Source: Comamonas thiooxydans (GTDB taxonomy: Bacteria > Pseudomonadota > Gammaproteobacteria > Burkholderiales > Burkholderiaceae_C). Taken from it: 64,000 nt of DNA. The stretch is from positions 1 through 64,000 of the forward strand of contig NZ_BBVD01000007.1 in assembly GCF_000964545.1 (NCBI RefSeq). Direction: 5' to 3'. A model generated the notes under the pieces. The model was given only the letters and a program-made list of their open reading frames with translations, searched no databases and was not told the origin of the DNA. The translations under genes and the position numbers were made by a program. Shown piece by piece: positions 48,200-56,793 of this stretch; positions within the stretch are counted from its first letter, which is position 1; each line of letters starts with the position of its first letter.

Positions 48200-48540
48200 G
48201 AGGAGTCTCCTGGAGTTTAAAAACTGGTTCCCTTCAGGCCGACCCGCCCCCCAACCATTCCTACCGCAGGAGGAACTTGCTTGCATGGGCATTGGCACGG
48301 CCTGAACGATCTTGAAACTGTGTCGGGGCGCCTCCCATGAAGCGAATGCCCGCTGCCTTGCAGCACAAATACGTTTTAGCAGCCCGCACCAAAATGGGGC
48401 ACTCGCATCCATGCTAGCTCAAATGAGGGATGACGCCAGAATCTGAGCGGGCATTTTTGATGCGCGTGTCATGCCGTGTCATGCTTGCGGGGTTCGCAGC
48501 CCGCGAGACTACGCAAACGCCCGAAAAATACAAGTCACCC
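48200..48540. other. Intergenic region between divergent pntA and MBL genes
   Basis: About 340 bases; no supportable gene. Contains the pntA ribosome binding site (48203-48212) and should hold divergent promoters. No repeat copy or riboswitch recognised. The MBL reading frame is open through its last third, without family similarity. Confidence 0.4.
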
Positions 48541-49179
48541 ATGTTGCAATATCACACTGTCCCCGTCACAGCCTTTCAACAGAACTGCTCTCTCGTCTGG
48601 TGCGACCAGACCATGGATGCGGCCGTCATCGACCCTGGCGGAGATCTCGAGCAGATCGAGTGGGAGGTGGAACGCCTGGGCCTGAATCTCAAGGCCATCT
48701 GGATCACCCACGCCCATATCGACCACGCGGGCGGCACCAGCGAGCTGGCGGCCAAGTACGAGCTACCCATCATTGGCCCGCATGAGGGCGACCAGTTCTG
48801 GATCGACGGTCTGCCCCAGCAGGGCGCCATGTTCGGCTTTCCCCATTCCGAGCCTTTTGTGCCCTCACGCTGGCTGCATGACGGCGATACGGTGAGCATC
48901 GGCCAGGAAACGCTGAACGTGCGCCACTGCCCCGGTCACACGCCCGGCCATGTGGTCTTCCACTCACCGCAGATCGACCGCGCCTTTGTCGGCGATGTGC
49001 TGTTTGCCGGCAGCATAGGCCGCACGGACTTCCCGCAGGGCAATCATCAGCAGTTGATCGACTCCATCGTTCAGCGCCTGTGGCCCATGGGTGACCAGAC
49101 GATCTTCATCCCCGGGCATGGCCCGGAAAGCAGCTTTGGCCGCGAGCGCAAGCTGAACCCCTATGTCAGCGGGACCTGA
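48541..49179 (+). CDS. Metallo-beta-lactamase fold hydrolase (glyoxalase II-like)
   Basis: 212 residues. Metal ligands THAHIDH (56-62), CPGHTPGH, FVGDVLF (Asp) and FIPGHGP are all present, so it is a catalytically competent MBL of the YcbL/glyoxalase II type; the natural substrate is unclear. Nothing points to beta-lactam hydrolysis. The ATG at 48541 gives the family amino terminus (MLQYHTVPVTAF); no ribosome binding site is seen. Confidence 0.92.
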   Translation: MLQYHTVPVTAFQQNCSLVWCDQTMDAAVIDPGGDLEQIEWEVERLGLNLKAIWITHAHIDHAGGTSELAAKYELPIIGPHEGDQFWIDGLPQQGAMFGFPHSEPFVPSRWLHDGDTVSIGQETLNVRHCPGHTPGHVVFHSPQIDRAFVGDVLFAGSIGRTDFPQGNHQQLIDSIVQRLWPMGDQTIFIPGHGPESSFGRERKLNPYVSGT

Positions 49180-49271
49180 AGCCTGACGGCCGAAGCTTGC
49201 GGAATCAGGTCTTCCGTAGCAGCATGCGCCTGTCACGCCTTGTGACATCACATCTATTGGAGGGAGTTCGT

Positions 49272-49754
49272 ATGCGCAATTTATGGAAAATTTGCCTGGC
49301 TTCAGCCCTGGTCAGCAGCTCATGGGCGAGCCTTGCTCAGGCACCGGCAACGGTGCCTGCCGCACCGGCCGCCAAAACAGCCCCCATGCCCGCCAAGCCA
49401 GCGGCAGAACCCGCAGCAAAGGCTGCGCCGGCCCCTGCTGCTGCCAAGGCGGACATGCAGACCTTTGTCTGCAAGGATGGCTCCACCATGAGCGTGGCGT
49501 CCTCCAAGGGAGCTTGCTCGGGCCGCAAGGGCATTGATCAGCAGGCCACTGCCAAGGCTGCTGCAGGCGCCAAGCCGGCCTCGACCGCCGCACCTGGCGG
49601 CGGTGCAGGCAAGGTCTGGGCCAATGAGGACAGCAAGATCTACCACTGCCACGGCACCCGCTTTTACGGCACCACCAAGAACGGCAAGTACATGAGCGAG
49701 GCCGATGCCAAGGCCGCCGGCATGCATGGCGCCAACAACAAGAGCTGCAGCTGA
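49272..49754 (+). CDS. Secreted Ala/Pro-rich protein with Cys-containing motifs
   Basis: 160 residues, family not named. Signal peptide about 1-26 (SWASLAQA), then a low-complexity Ala/Pro/Lys linker, a short Cys-containing motif (TFVCKDGSTMSVASSKGACSG), a second Ala-rich linker and a C-terminal block (VWANEDSKIYHCHGTRFYG, then MSEADAKAAGM) seen, in my memory, in several Burkholderiales envelope proteins. GGAGGGAG lies before the ATG. Four Cys could form disulfides. A strong terminator follows. Confidence 0.8.
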   Translation: MRNLWKICLASALVSSSWASLAQAPATVPAAPAAKTAPMPAKPAAEPAAKAAPAPAAAKADMQTFVCKDGSTMSVASSKGACSGRKGIDQQATAKAAAGAKPASTAAPGGGAGKVWANEDSKIYHCHGTRFYGTTKNGKYMSEADAKAAGMHGANNKSCS

Positions 49755-49771
49755 ACCTGTAGCATCAAACC

Positions 49772-49808
49772 ATCGCGCTGACCTGCGATTGCAGGCAGCG
49801 CGATTTTT
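49772..49808 (+). terminator. Intrinsic terminator
   Basis: Stem ATCGCGCTG/CAGCGCGAT extended by an inner CCTGC/GCAGG hairpin, then T5. 17 bases after the secreted-protein stop. Confidence 0.92.
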
Positions 49809-49828
49809 CATTCACAACAGGCTAGATT

Positions 49829-49866
49829 GCTTGTCCATCAAACACAAGCAGCTATCAATTCAAAAG
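49829..49866 (-). repeat. TTGATAGCTG-type dispersed repeat, copy 4
   Basis: Minus strand reads TTGAATTGATAGCTGCTTGT followed by GTTTGATGGACAAGCA; the arms CTTGTGTTTGATGGACAAG pair. It ends just before the ribosome binding site of the next gene. Confidence 0.6.
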
Positions 49867-49879
49867 GACAATCGCGGGC

Positions 49880-50965
49880 ATGAACTGGCTGGTCGGACTG
49901 GGTATGTTGCTGATGGCAGCCTTGCTGCTATGGGCTTTTTCGGCGCTGTTCATCAGCATGCTCGCCGGCCTGGCGGTCAGCGCCCTGCTCTGGCAGCCGC
50001 TGCGCTGGTGGCGCCGCAGGCAGTTGCTGCGCGAGCTGGAGCAGAACCCGGCTCTCGATGTCCAGCAGCAGGCCCCTTGCGCCCTGTTCTATCTGCTGTC
50101 CGCAGCCGTGGTTCTGCTGGGATGCGCCGCCGCACTGGCCACCCTGATTCATCTGCCCGACAGCCTTTACTCGCCCGAGCTGCTTTCTCTGATCTGTGGT
50201 CTGGTATTTGCCATCAGTCTTGCCACCCTCATCAAGCTGAGCGGCAATCTCGTCAGCCTGGGGGAGGAGGCCGCTGCCGCCGCCGAGATCAGGGCAGCCT
50301 GGTCGCTGGCGGCGGGCATTGTGCCCATGCTGTCCCTGATCACTCTGATTTTCTTCGTACCGCATACGGCGGGCTGGATGGTCTGGCGCGAGCAATGGCG
50401 CGGCTATGACAGCACGCAGTTGCGCATCCCCCTGAAGCACAACGATGCCGAGCACCAGCAGGCCTTGTTGCAGTTGGTCCGCCCGATGCTGGAGCAAGGC
50501 AGCCGCATCCTGAGTCACCGTGCCCGCTCGCGCAGCGGCGGCAGCTATACCCTGAGCGCCGCCCTGCCCGCACGCTATCGTTTTCATGAGGATGCGCTGG
50601 AGATGCAACTGGCGGGCCTGATGCCGCAGGAGCAACTCAACATGCATCTGCAGGCCCTGATTTCCGTGGTGGAAGGAGAGGCCAGCAGCCTGCCACTGGC
50701 CTATGCCCAATGCCAGCCCTCCACCGATTGGTTGGGCAAACAGCGCTTTTTCGGGCGTGGCCAGCAAGCCATGCAATCGCTGCGCGAATGCGTGCGGGCT
50801 CGCCAATCCGAGCTGGCGACCGCTCTTCCATTGCTGCGGGGCAATCTACAGGAGGTGCAAGTGGGCTGGATTCGCTTTCGCCCCTGGCCGGCTCTGCCGC
50901 GCTGGCAGGCAGCTGCCTTGCCGGAAGATGAAGATGAGCTGCAGCGGCTCGATACTTTGCGCTAG
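49880..50965 (+). CDS. Membrane protein of unknown function
   Basis: 361 residues, no domain recognised. Four helices in the first 165 residues (about 3-40, 65-85, 98-120, 142-162), then a soluble C-terminal part of about 190 residues rich in Gln, Leu and Arg. AGGA twelve bases before the ATG. Its stop codon overlaps that of the convergent rluE-like gene within CTAG. Confidence 0.75.
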   Translation: MNWLVGLGMLLMAALLLWAFSALFISMLAGLAVSALLWQPLRWWRRRQLLRELEQNPALDVQQQAPCALFYLLSAAVVLLGCAAALATLIHLPDSLYSPELLSLICGLVFAISLATLIKLSGNLVSLGEEAAAAAEIRAAWSLAAGIVPMLSLITLIFFVPHTAGWMVWREQWRGYDSTQLRIPLKHNDAEHQQALLQLVRPMLEQGSRILSHRARSRSGGSYTLSAALPARYRFHEDALEMQLAGLMPQEQLNMHLQALISVVEGEASSLPLAYAQCQPSTDWLGKQRFFGRGQQAMQSLRECVRARQSELATALPLLRGNLQEVQVGWIRFRPWPALPRWQAAALPEDEDELQRLDTLR

Positions 50966-51597
50966 GAACCACTGAGCGGTAGCACATCCAGCCACTGGCC
51001 GGGCTCCAGCCCTTCAATCGAATAAGGCCCCACGGCCATGCGCACCAGCCTCAGCGTGGGGTGGCCGACGGCTGCCGTCATGCGGCGCACCTGGCGGTTC
51101 CTGCCCTCGCGGATGATGAGCTCGATCCAGCAATCGGGAATGTTCTGGCGCACGCGAATCGGCGGGTTGCGCGGCCACATCAGAGGCTGGGGTTCTATCA
51201 GGCGGGCCTTGGCGGGCAGTGTCTTGCCGTCGCTCAATTCCACGCCGTCGCGCAGGCGCTGCAAAGCGGCCTCGTCAGGCATGCCTTCGACCTGCACCCA
51301 GTAGGTCTTCTCCATCTTGTGGCGCGGATCGGCAATGCGGGCCTGCAACTGGCCGTCATTGGTCAGCAGCAGCAAGCCTTCACTGTCGGCATCGAGCCGG
51401 CCCGCCACATAGACACCAGGCACATCGATCCAGTCCTTGAGGCCCTGCCATTTGCCCTCGGGCGTGAACTGGCTGAGCACTCCATAGGGCTTGTGAAAGC
51501 ACAGCAGACGCGTGACCTCGGGCCGGAGCGCGGGCTGGCGCACCACGGTGCTGCGGCGCAAGTTGCTGGAGCGATTGGAAGAGAACGGGCGGGGCAT
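50962..51597 (-). CDS. rluE: 23S rRNA pseudouridine synthase, RluE type
   Basis: Converts a uridine in 23S rRNA (U2457 in E. coli) to pseudouridine. 211 residues. The catalytic Asp lies in GRLDADSEGLLLLTNDG, followed by KTYWVQVEG and REGRNRQVRRMTAAVGHP, all RsuA/RluE family marks; there is no N-terminal S4 domain, as in RluE. ATG at 51597. Minus strand, convergent with the unknown membrane protein gene. Confidence 0.9.
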   Translation of the reverse strand: MPRPFSSNRSSNLRRSTVVRQPALRPEVTRLLCFHKPYGVLSQFTPEGKWQGLKDWIDVPGVYVAGRLDADSEGLLLLTNDGQLQARIADPRHKMEKTYWVQVEGMPDEAALQRLRDGVELSDGKTLPAKARLIEPQPLMWPRNPPIRVRQNIPDCWIELIIREGRNRQVRRMTAAVGHPTLRLVRMAVGPYSIEGLEPGQWLDVLPLSGS

Positions 51598-51628
51598 GGC
51601 AACAAGCTTAGCAACAAAGACCTGGACT

Positions 51629-51697
51629 AGCATCAAGCATCAAAAAGCCTTGTATCGCTTACTGGACAATGGAAAACAGCTATCAGTTTTGAAAATC
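51629..51697 (-). repeat. TTGATAGCTG-type dispersed repeat, copy 5 (diverged)
   Basis: Minus strand contains CAAAACTGATAGCTGTTTTCC and, 30 bases on, CTTTTTGATGCTTGATGC. It lies between two minus-strand genes and overlaps the last codons of the LysR gene. Confidence 0.45.
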
Positions 51698-52597
51698 CGG
51701 AAAAGCAGCACCGAGGAGCGGCTGTGGATACACCTCACGCACGCAGTTCAGCCAGGCCTGGGCCGCACGCGACAGGTAGCCGGGCCGCCACATCAGCGCC
51801 ACATCCCAGGGGATCTCGGGCTCCACCAGCGGGCGGCTGGCCACGCGCTGCGGGTCATAGCGGGCGATGACATGCTCGAACATCACGGCCACACCCACCT
51901 GGGCCGCGACCAGATGGCCTATGAAATCCCAGTAGCGCGTCTGCAGCTTGACCTGTGGCGTGAAGCCCGCTGCCTCGCATTGCTGCAGCACATGCTCGTG
52001 CAGAGCAAAGTCCGAGGTGTAGAGCACAAACGGCAGCTCGCGCAGATCGCTCCAGCGCATGGGTTGGCCCGGGTCTGTCACCTGCCGGGCGGGCAGCACC
52101 ACGCGCGTCTTCTGACGCGCCACGGTGTAGCGCTCCAGCGCAGGATCGGGGGCGGAGAACAGGCCCAGCGCCATGTCCAGCTTGCCTTCCTGGATCAGTT
52201 GGTACTGGGCACGCGCCCCCTGCTCGTTGACCTGCAGGTTCACACCCGGATAGCGCTGCTGGAACAGCGCGATCACCGGCGCCATGTAATGGCCCGTGGT
52301 GGGCATGATGCCCAGGGACAGCTCGCCGCGCGTGATGTGGTCGACCTCGGCCACCTGGCGGCGCAGCAGCTGGGCCTGCTCGAGAATCTCCATCCCGCGG
52401 TCATAGACCACCTGGCCGGCATCGGTGAGCTGCACGCCCCGCCCCTCGCGCAGCAGCAAACGGCCACCGAATTCATCTTCCAGCGCCTTGACCATCTTGC
52501 TGATGGTGGGCTGGGTCACATGCAAGGCGTCGGCCGCGCGGGTAAAGCCGTTCTGGCGCACAACCTCGATGAAATAGCGCAGGGCGCGCAAGTCCAT
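51683..52597 (-). CDS. LysR family regulator, probably of cidA-lrgB
   Basis: 304 residues. N-terminal winged helix-turn-helix MDLRALRYFIEVVRQNGFTRAADALHVTQPTISK, then a co-inducer domain. It is divergent from cidA-lrgB with 76 bases between, the usual position of CidR, which in other bacteria responds to acetate or overflow metabolites. AAAAGGAATT site upstream of the ATG. Confidence 0.9.
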   Translation of the reverse strand: MDLRALRYFIEVVRQNGFTRAADALHVTQPTISKMVKALEDEFGGRLLLREGRGVQLTDAGQVVYDRGMEILEQAQLLRRQVAEVDHITRGELSLGIMPTTGHYMAPVIALFQQRYPGVNLQVNEQGARAQYQLIQEGKLDMALGLFSAPDPALERYTVARQKTRVVLPARQVTDPGQPMRWSDLRELPFVLYTSDFALHEHVLQQCEAAGFTPQVKLQTRYWDFIGHLVAAQVGVAVMFEHVIARYDPQRVASRPLVEPEIPWDVALMWRPGYLSRAAQAWLNCVREVYPQPLLGAAFPDFQN

Positions 52598-52629
52598 GAG
52601 AATTCCTTTTACGCATGGAAAAAATGAAA

Positions 52630-52653
52630 ATAAGTCATTTTATGAATATAAGT
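52630..52653. promoter_or_regulatory. Candidate LysR operator
   Basis: The gap between the LysR gene and cidA is AT-rich and carries the palindrome TTAT-GAAT-ATAA (52640-52651) and the word ATAAGT twice, 18 bases apart (52630 and 52648). T-N11-A symmetry fits LysR boxes. Confidence 0.5.
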
Positions 52654-52673
52654 GAAAACCCTAGAATTCACCC

Positions 52674-53150
52674 ATGTCACAGATTACGGAAGCTGTCGCC
52701 CCTCGCGCCCAGGGCGGCAGCCATTCTTTCGCCCAGACACTCTGGCAACTGCTCAAGGCCGTGCTGCAAGTGTGCCTGCTCAGTGCCATCTGGATTGCCA
52801 TGGATGTGCTGCGCCAGCATTTCGGCTGGAGCATGCCCGCCGGCCTGATCGGTTTCGGCCTGCTGGCCGTGGGCCTTTTTTCGGGCATGGTCAAGGCACG
52901 CTGGCTGCAAAGCGGCACCAACTGGCTGCTGGCCGAGATGCTGCTGTTCTTCGTGCCCGCCATGCTGGTGGTCACCGAATACCCCGATCTGATCCGCCAT
53001 CAGGGCTTGCGCATTCTGGCCGTCATCGTGGCCAGCACAGCCTGCGTGATGGCCGTGACCGCACTGGCAGTCGATCGTGTCTATCGCTTCGAGCTGTGGC
53101 TGGCAAGGCGCAAGTCCAGCCGCGATGCCTCTGCCCTGGATGAGGAGTAA
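52674..53150 (+). CDS. cidA: CidA/LrgA family holin-like protein
   Basis: 158-residue inner-membrane protein with four helices and charged ends. The LrgA/CidA family is holin-like and, with CidB/LrgB, affects autolysis or export of small metabolites; roles differ between species. First gene of a two-gene unit with lrgB, three bases apart. Confidence 0.88.
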   Translation: MSQITEAVAPRAQGGSHSFAQTLWQLLKAVLQVCLLSAIWIAMDVLRQHFGWSMPAGLIGFGLLAVGLFSGMVKARWLQSGTNWLLAEMLLFFVPAMLVVTEYPDLIRHQGLRILAVIVASTACVMAVTALAVDRVYRFELWLARRKSSRDASALDEE

Positions 53151-53153
53151 GCC

Positions 53154-53849
53154 ATGCTGTCGAATGAAGTCATCGGCCTGCTCTCGCTGCTGGCCACCGT
53201 GGCCTGCTACTGGGTCAACAAGCGCCTGTATCGCAAGCATCCCCACCCGTTGCTAATGCCCATAGTCGCCACTCCCATGGTGCTGATCGGCCTGTCGCTG
53301 CTGACCCATGTCAGCTACCCGCAGTACATCGCCCAGACACACTGGCTGGTCTGGCTGCTGGGCCCCACCACGGTGGCATTTGCACTGCCTCTGTACGAGA
53401 ACCGCAAGCTGCTGCGCAAGCACTGGATGTCGATTGCCACCGGCGTGGTTGTGGCCAGCCTGGTGTCCATCTCCACCACCATTGCGTTTGCCGATATGTT
53501 CGGCCTGTCCGAGGCGCTGCAAAAAGGCCTGGCCGTGCGCAGCATCACGACACCGTTTGCGATCGAGGCCGAGAAAGTGCTGGGCGGCCCCACCGATCTG
53601 GCGGCGCTGTTCGTGCTGTTGACCGGTGTCAGTGCCATGCTGCTGGGCGAGACCGTGCTGCGTGTGCTGCCCCGCATCCGCAGCAAGCTGGCCACGGGCG
53701 CCAGCTGGGGCGGAGCCGCCCATGGCAGCGGCGTGGCCAGGGCGCGCCAGGCCGGCGAGGTGCAGGCCGTGATGGCATCGCTGGTGATGATGATTGCCGG
53801 TGCCGTCAACGTGCTGGCCGCGCCCTGGGTGCGCACATTGTTTTTCTGA
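53154..53849 (+). CDS. lrgB: LrgB/CidB family membrane protein
   Basis: 231 residues with about seven helices. Family features are KHWMSIATGVVVASLVSISTT and VRSITTPFAIEAEKVLGG, followed by GEVQAVMASLVMMIAGAVNVLAAPW. Works with the CidA/LrgA-type partner upstream. A hairpin (GCGGCGCT/AGCGCCGC, 53850-53883) separates it from the convergent cyclase gene. Confidence 0.9.
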   Translation: MLSNEVIGLLSLLATVACYWVNKRLYRKHPHPLLMPIVATPMVLIGLSLLTHVSYPQYIAQTHWLVWLLGPTTVAFALPLYENRKLLRKHWMSIATGVVVASLVSISTTIAFADMFGLSEALQKGLAVRSITTPFAIEAEKVLGGPTDLAALFVLLTGVSAMLLGETVLRVLPRIRSKLATGASWGGAAHGSGVARARQAGEVQAVMASLVMMIAGAVNVLAAPWVRTLFF

Positions 53850-53883
53850 GCGGCGCTCAGGGACCGGCTCCGGCAAGCGCCGC
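53850..53883. terminator. Hairpin between convergent genes
   Basis: Eight-bp stem GCGGCGCT/AGCGCCGC fills the whole gap between lrgB and the cyclase gene. No T tract, so its termination strength is uncertain. Confidence 0.55.
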
Positions 53884-53885
53884 TC

Positions 53886-54914
53886 TCAGCGCACCGGAAT
53901 GGCAATCGGGCGCAGCGGTGCGGCGTCGCCGCCTCGGATCTTCAACGGGTTTCCGATGAATGCGAACTCATAGACCTTGTCGCGCGAGAGCCCGTCCAGG
54001 GCCACCAATTCCATGATGGGAATGCCTTGCTGGGCCAGCAGGTAGCTGTGCAGCGGCACATAGTCATCGTCCACTTCTGAGGGGAAAGTCTCCAGGCTCA
54101 GGTTGTCAGCGCCGACAATCATGGCGCCGGCATCCTCGGCCAGAAAGCGTGCGGCATCCAGGCCCAGCCCTGGCGGTTTGGCCATATAGGCCTGGGGTTG
54201 CTCGTAGAGCTTCATGCGTCCCGTGCGAATCAGCACGACATCGCCCTTCTGCAGCGTCACGTTCTGGCGTTCCAGCGCGTCCTTGAGGTCCTGGCGCGTG
54301 ATCCGGTACTGGTCGGGCAGCATGTCCAGGCCCTTCGCCGCTGCCACGTCAATCAGCACGCCGCGCGCCACCAGTGGCGGGAATTTCTCTATGCCTGTGC
54401 GCTGCCAGCCGCGGTCGCCCAGATGCTCGTCGGCGCTGAAGCCGTTCCAGATCCTGCCGCGTATGCCGAAGTGGTTGAGTGCGTCGATGTGCGTGCCCGT
54501 ATGGCTGTACATGGAGAAAGCCGTGCCCGTGTAGCTGCGCGTGGCGTTCATGTTCTTGCCCACGTTCATGGGGTCGTCCACCACGGTGCCGCGTGGCGTG
54601 TGCGTCATCCAGAACTGGTAGTGCGGATCGCCGGCGTCCTGCCAGCTGGGCATGCCCACGTAGTACTCGGTGGCGAGGTCATAGACCTGGCCACCTGCGA
54701 TGCGCTGCAGGATGGCAGCGCGCGAGGCGGGCGTTATCAGGTTCAGGCGGCCGATCTCGTCGCCCGGCCCCCAGGGGCTGGTGCCCACATCCTGGCCGGC
54801 ACCGGCCGGGAGCGTGTGGCCACCGTGGGCATGAGCCAGGCCGGAGAACGCTGCTGCCATCGCGAGCAACAGGGTGGGCAAGCGCCGGACACCGGCGCGG
54901 AAAGAGAAGTTCAT
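53886..54914 (-). CDS. Secreted cyclase family protein (kynurenine formamidase-like fold)
   Basis: 342 residues with a signal peptide of about 29 (ending AHA), which is unusual for this mostly cytoplasmic family. Metal-binding motif HTGTHIDALNH (138-148) is complete. Members hydrolyse amides or lactones such as N-formylkynurenine; the substrate here is unknown. 60 bases after the DsbA-like gene on the same strand. Confidence 0.87.
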   Translation of the reverse strand: MNFSFRAGVRRLPTLLLAMAAAFSGLAHAHGGHTLPAGAGQDVGTSPWGPGDEIGRLNLITPASRAAILQRIAGGQVYDLATEYYVGMPSWQDAGDPHYQFWMTHTPRGTVVDDPMNVGKNMNATRSYTGTAFSMYSHTGTHIDALNHFGIRGRIWNGFSADEHLGDRGWQRTGIEKFPPLVARGVLIDVAAAKGLDMLPDQYRITRQDLKDALERQNVTLQKGDVVLIRTGRMKLYEQPQAYMAKPPGLGLDAARFLAEDAGAMIVGADNLSLETFPSEVDDDYVPLHSYLLAQQGIPIMELVALDGLSRDKVYEFAFIGNPLKIRGGDAAPLRPIAIPVR

Positions 54915-54974
54915 GAGTGTTTCCTAAGAAGCGGTGCGCCTTTCGGCGCCAGTGAAAAAGTGAGAGGAAATGGC

Positions 54975-55685
54975 TTAGCCCACCAGGGCGCGCAGCCGTT
55001 CACGCAGCATGTTCAGGGGCTGGGTCTGCAGCGGTGGCAGGCCCTGGGCGATCAAGGTGGGAATGCTGCGCAGGCCCAGGTGCTGAGCCAGTGCGATGTC
55101 CTGGTGAACCATGTTCAAGGCCTCGGTGCTTTCCATGCAGCGCGCAAACGCATTGCGCTCGAAGCCGGTGTGCGTGGCGATGTCCAGCAGCACCTCGGCG
55201 TCGCCTATGTTGCGATGGGCACTCATATGGGCGTGCTGTATGGCATCGAACAGATTCCAGTGGGCCTCGTCGCCCTCCAGGATCTGGGCAGCCTGGCAGG
55301 CCAGTGCGCCGGCCAGGCCGCTGGGGTACTCAAAGGTTTCGCGGCGCATGCCTTCGATGTCGATACGCTGTGTATCGTCATGCCGTGCGCAGGCCTCCCA
55401 GTGCCCAAGAATGATCTGCTTGGCCTGCACCATGGAGCCAAACCTTGCCACCATCTCGGCGCGGGAAGCTTGCAGCACAAAGCTGCGCTGACGTACGCGC
55501 AGGCCCAGCTCGCCGGCCACCTGGCGCAGGCGTGGTGACATCACATAACACCAGCCGCAAACCACGTCGTGGAAGAAATCGATGGTGGGAGCAGCCTCAA
55601 CTGCCGCGGACAGTACCGGGTCAGGGGCTGGATGAGCTGCGACCTGCGCGGGCAGAGCGCAGGAAAAATCATGGCATTGCGTCAT
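54975..55685 (-). CDS. DsbA family protein (FrnE-like)
   Basis: 236 residues. Thioredoxin fold with active site CGWC (43-46), helical insert and cis-Pro in RSIPTLI, as in the FrnE/2-hydroxychromene-carboxylate isomerase group. No signal peptide is clear, so it is probably cytoplasmic. Start at 55685 with AAGGA upstream; an ATG five codons earlier is possible. Followed by the cyclase gene; the LysR gene upstream lies 93 bases away on the same strand. Confidence 0.85.
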   Translation of the reverse strand: MTQCHDFSCALPAQVAAHPAPDPVLSAAVEAAPTIDFFHDVVCGWCYVMSPRLRQVAGELGLRVRQRSFVLQASRAEMVARFGSMVQAKQIILGHWEACARHDDTQRIDIEGMRRETFEYPSGLAGALACQAAQILEGDEAHWNLFDAIQHAHMSAHRNIGDAEVLLDIATHTGFERNAFARCMESTEALNMVHQDIALAQHLGLRSIPTLIAQGLPPLQTQPLNMLRERLRALVG

Positions 55686-55777
55686 GCTTGTGTCCTTCAT
55701 GGCTGATGGACAGCAAGCGTAGGGCGCAGGCCTCGCAGGAGTAAGAGGCCTGCGCTTGAGAGACTCTTAATCCGGCG

Positions 55778-56659
55778 TCAAGAATCGCCGCCCATGGCCG
55801 CAGGCAGCTCTTCTGCCAGAAAGTCCACAAAGGCGCGCACCTTGGGCAGCAAGTGGCGTTGCGTGGGGTAGACCACGTAGACATGGCGTGGCGGCTCTGC
55901 CCAGTCTTGCAGGCTCAATGCCTCCAGCTGGCCCTGAGCGATGGCGGGCCGGGCCAGAAAGGACGGCAGTGCACCGATGCCGAGGCCGGCCACCAGCAGC
56001 TCCCGCAACATCAGGCTGTTGTTGACGCTGGCTCGTGCTTCGCTCGGAACTTGCAGGCCGTCGTCAGCCTGTGCCAGGCTGTAGTTCAGCAGTGCCTGGC
56101 CACGCAGTGCGGCCACGCTGGCCGGGCGGCCGTGTTGCTGTAAATAGGCCGGCGAAGCGCACAACATTTGCGACAGCGAGGCCAGGCGCCGCGCAATCAG
56201 CGATGAGTCCGCCAGTTCGGCGCTCAGGCGTATGGAGACATCAAAGCCCTGGCCAACAGCGTCCACCAGCCGGTCTTCCATGGATAGATCGATCTGCAAT
56301 TGCGGATGGCGCTGCATAAAGCGCGCCAGCAGCGGCGCCAGCGTGCTCAGTGCAAACGACAGCGGCGCATTCACGCGCAGCCGCCCCGTCACCAGCTCGG
56401 ACTGCGCCCGCACCGATTGCTCCAGCATGTCAAAGCCATCGAGCAGCCGGCAGCATTCGGCGTAGTAGGCCCGGCCGGTATCGGTCAGGCTCATGCGGCG
56501 CGTGGTGCGCTGGATCAGCACCGCACCCAGCTGTGCTTCCAGCGCGCGCAACTGCTTGCTGAGAGCCGCCGAGGAAAGATCGAGTGCATCGGCTGCCCTG
56601 GCAATGCTGCCCAGTTCAACAATGCGCCGAAAGGCGCGCAAAGGGGTGAGCGAATCCAT
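55778..56659 (-). CDS. LysR family transcriptional regulator
   Basis: 293 residues. N-terminal helix-turn-helix MDSLTPLRAFRRIVELGSIARAADALDLSSAALSKQ, then the periplasmic-binding-like effector domain; CrgA/DsdC-type subgroup. All neighbours are on the same strand: ALDH upstream (134 bases), DsbA-like downstream. It may control the DsbA-cyclase pair, the glucarate genes, or neither. Confidence 0.9.
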   Translation of the reverse strand: MDSLTPLRAFRRIVELGSIARAADALDLSSAALSKQLRALEAQLGAVLIQRTTRRMSLTDTGRAYYAECCRLLDGFDMLEQSVRAQSELVTGRLRVNAPLSFALSTLAPLLARFMQRHPQLQIDLSMEDRLVDAVGQGFDVSIRLSAELADSSLIARRLASLSQMLCASPAYLQQHGRPASVAALRGQALLNYSLAQADDGLQVPSEARASVNNSLMLRELLVAGLGIGALPSFLARPAIAQGQLEALSLQDWAEPPRHVYVVYPTQRHLLPKVRAFVDFLAEELPAAMGGDS

Positions 56660-56793
56660 GGAAGAGAAGAGCGAAAACCTGGGCCGCAGCGTAGCAGCTT
56701 TCGCAGCAGGGCCGACGCGACCGGGGCGGGCTCGCTCTTCTTCTGAAACGCGGACTGCTCAAGCCCTGTCGCGGGCTCGAGCGGTCCCAAGCA

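Noticed and set aside
48541..49179. Beta-lactamase resistance gene
   Set aside because: The fold is metallo-beta-lactamase, but length and motifs fit glyoxalase II/YcbL-type hydrolases.
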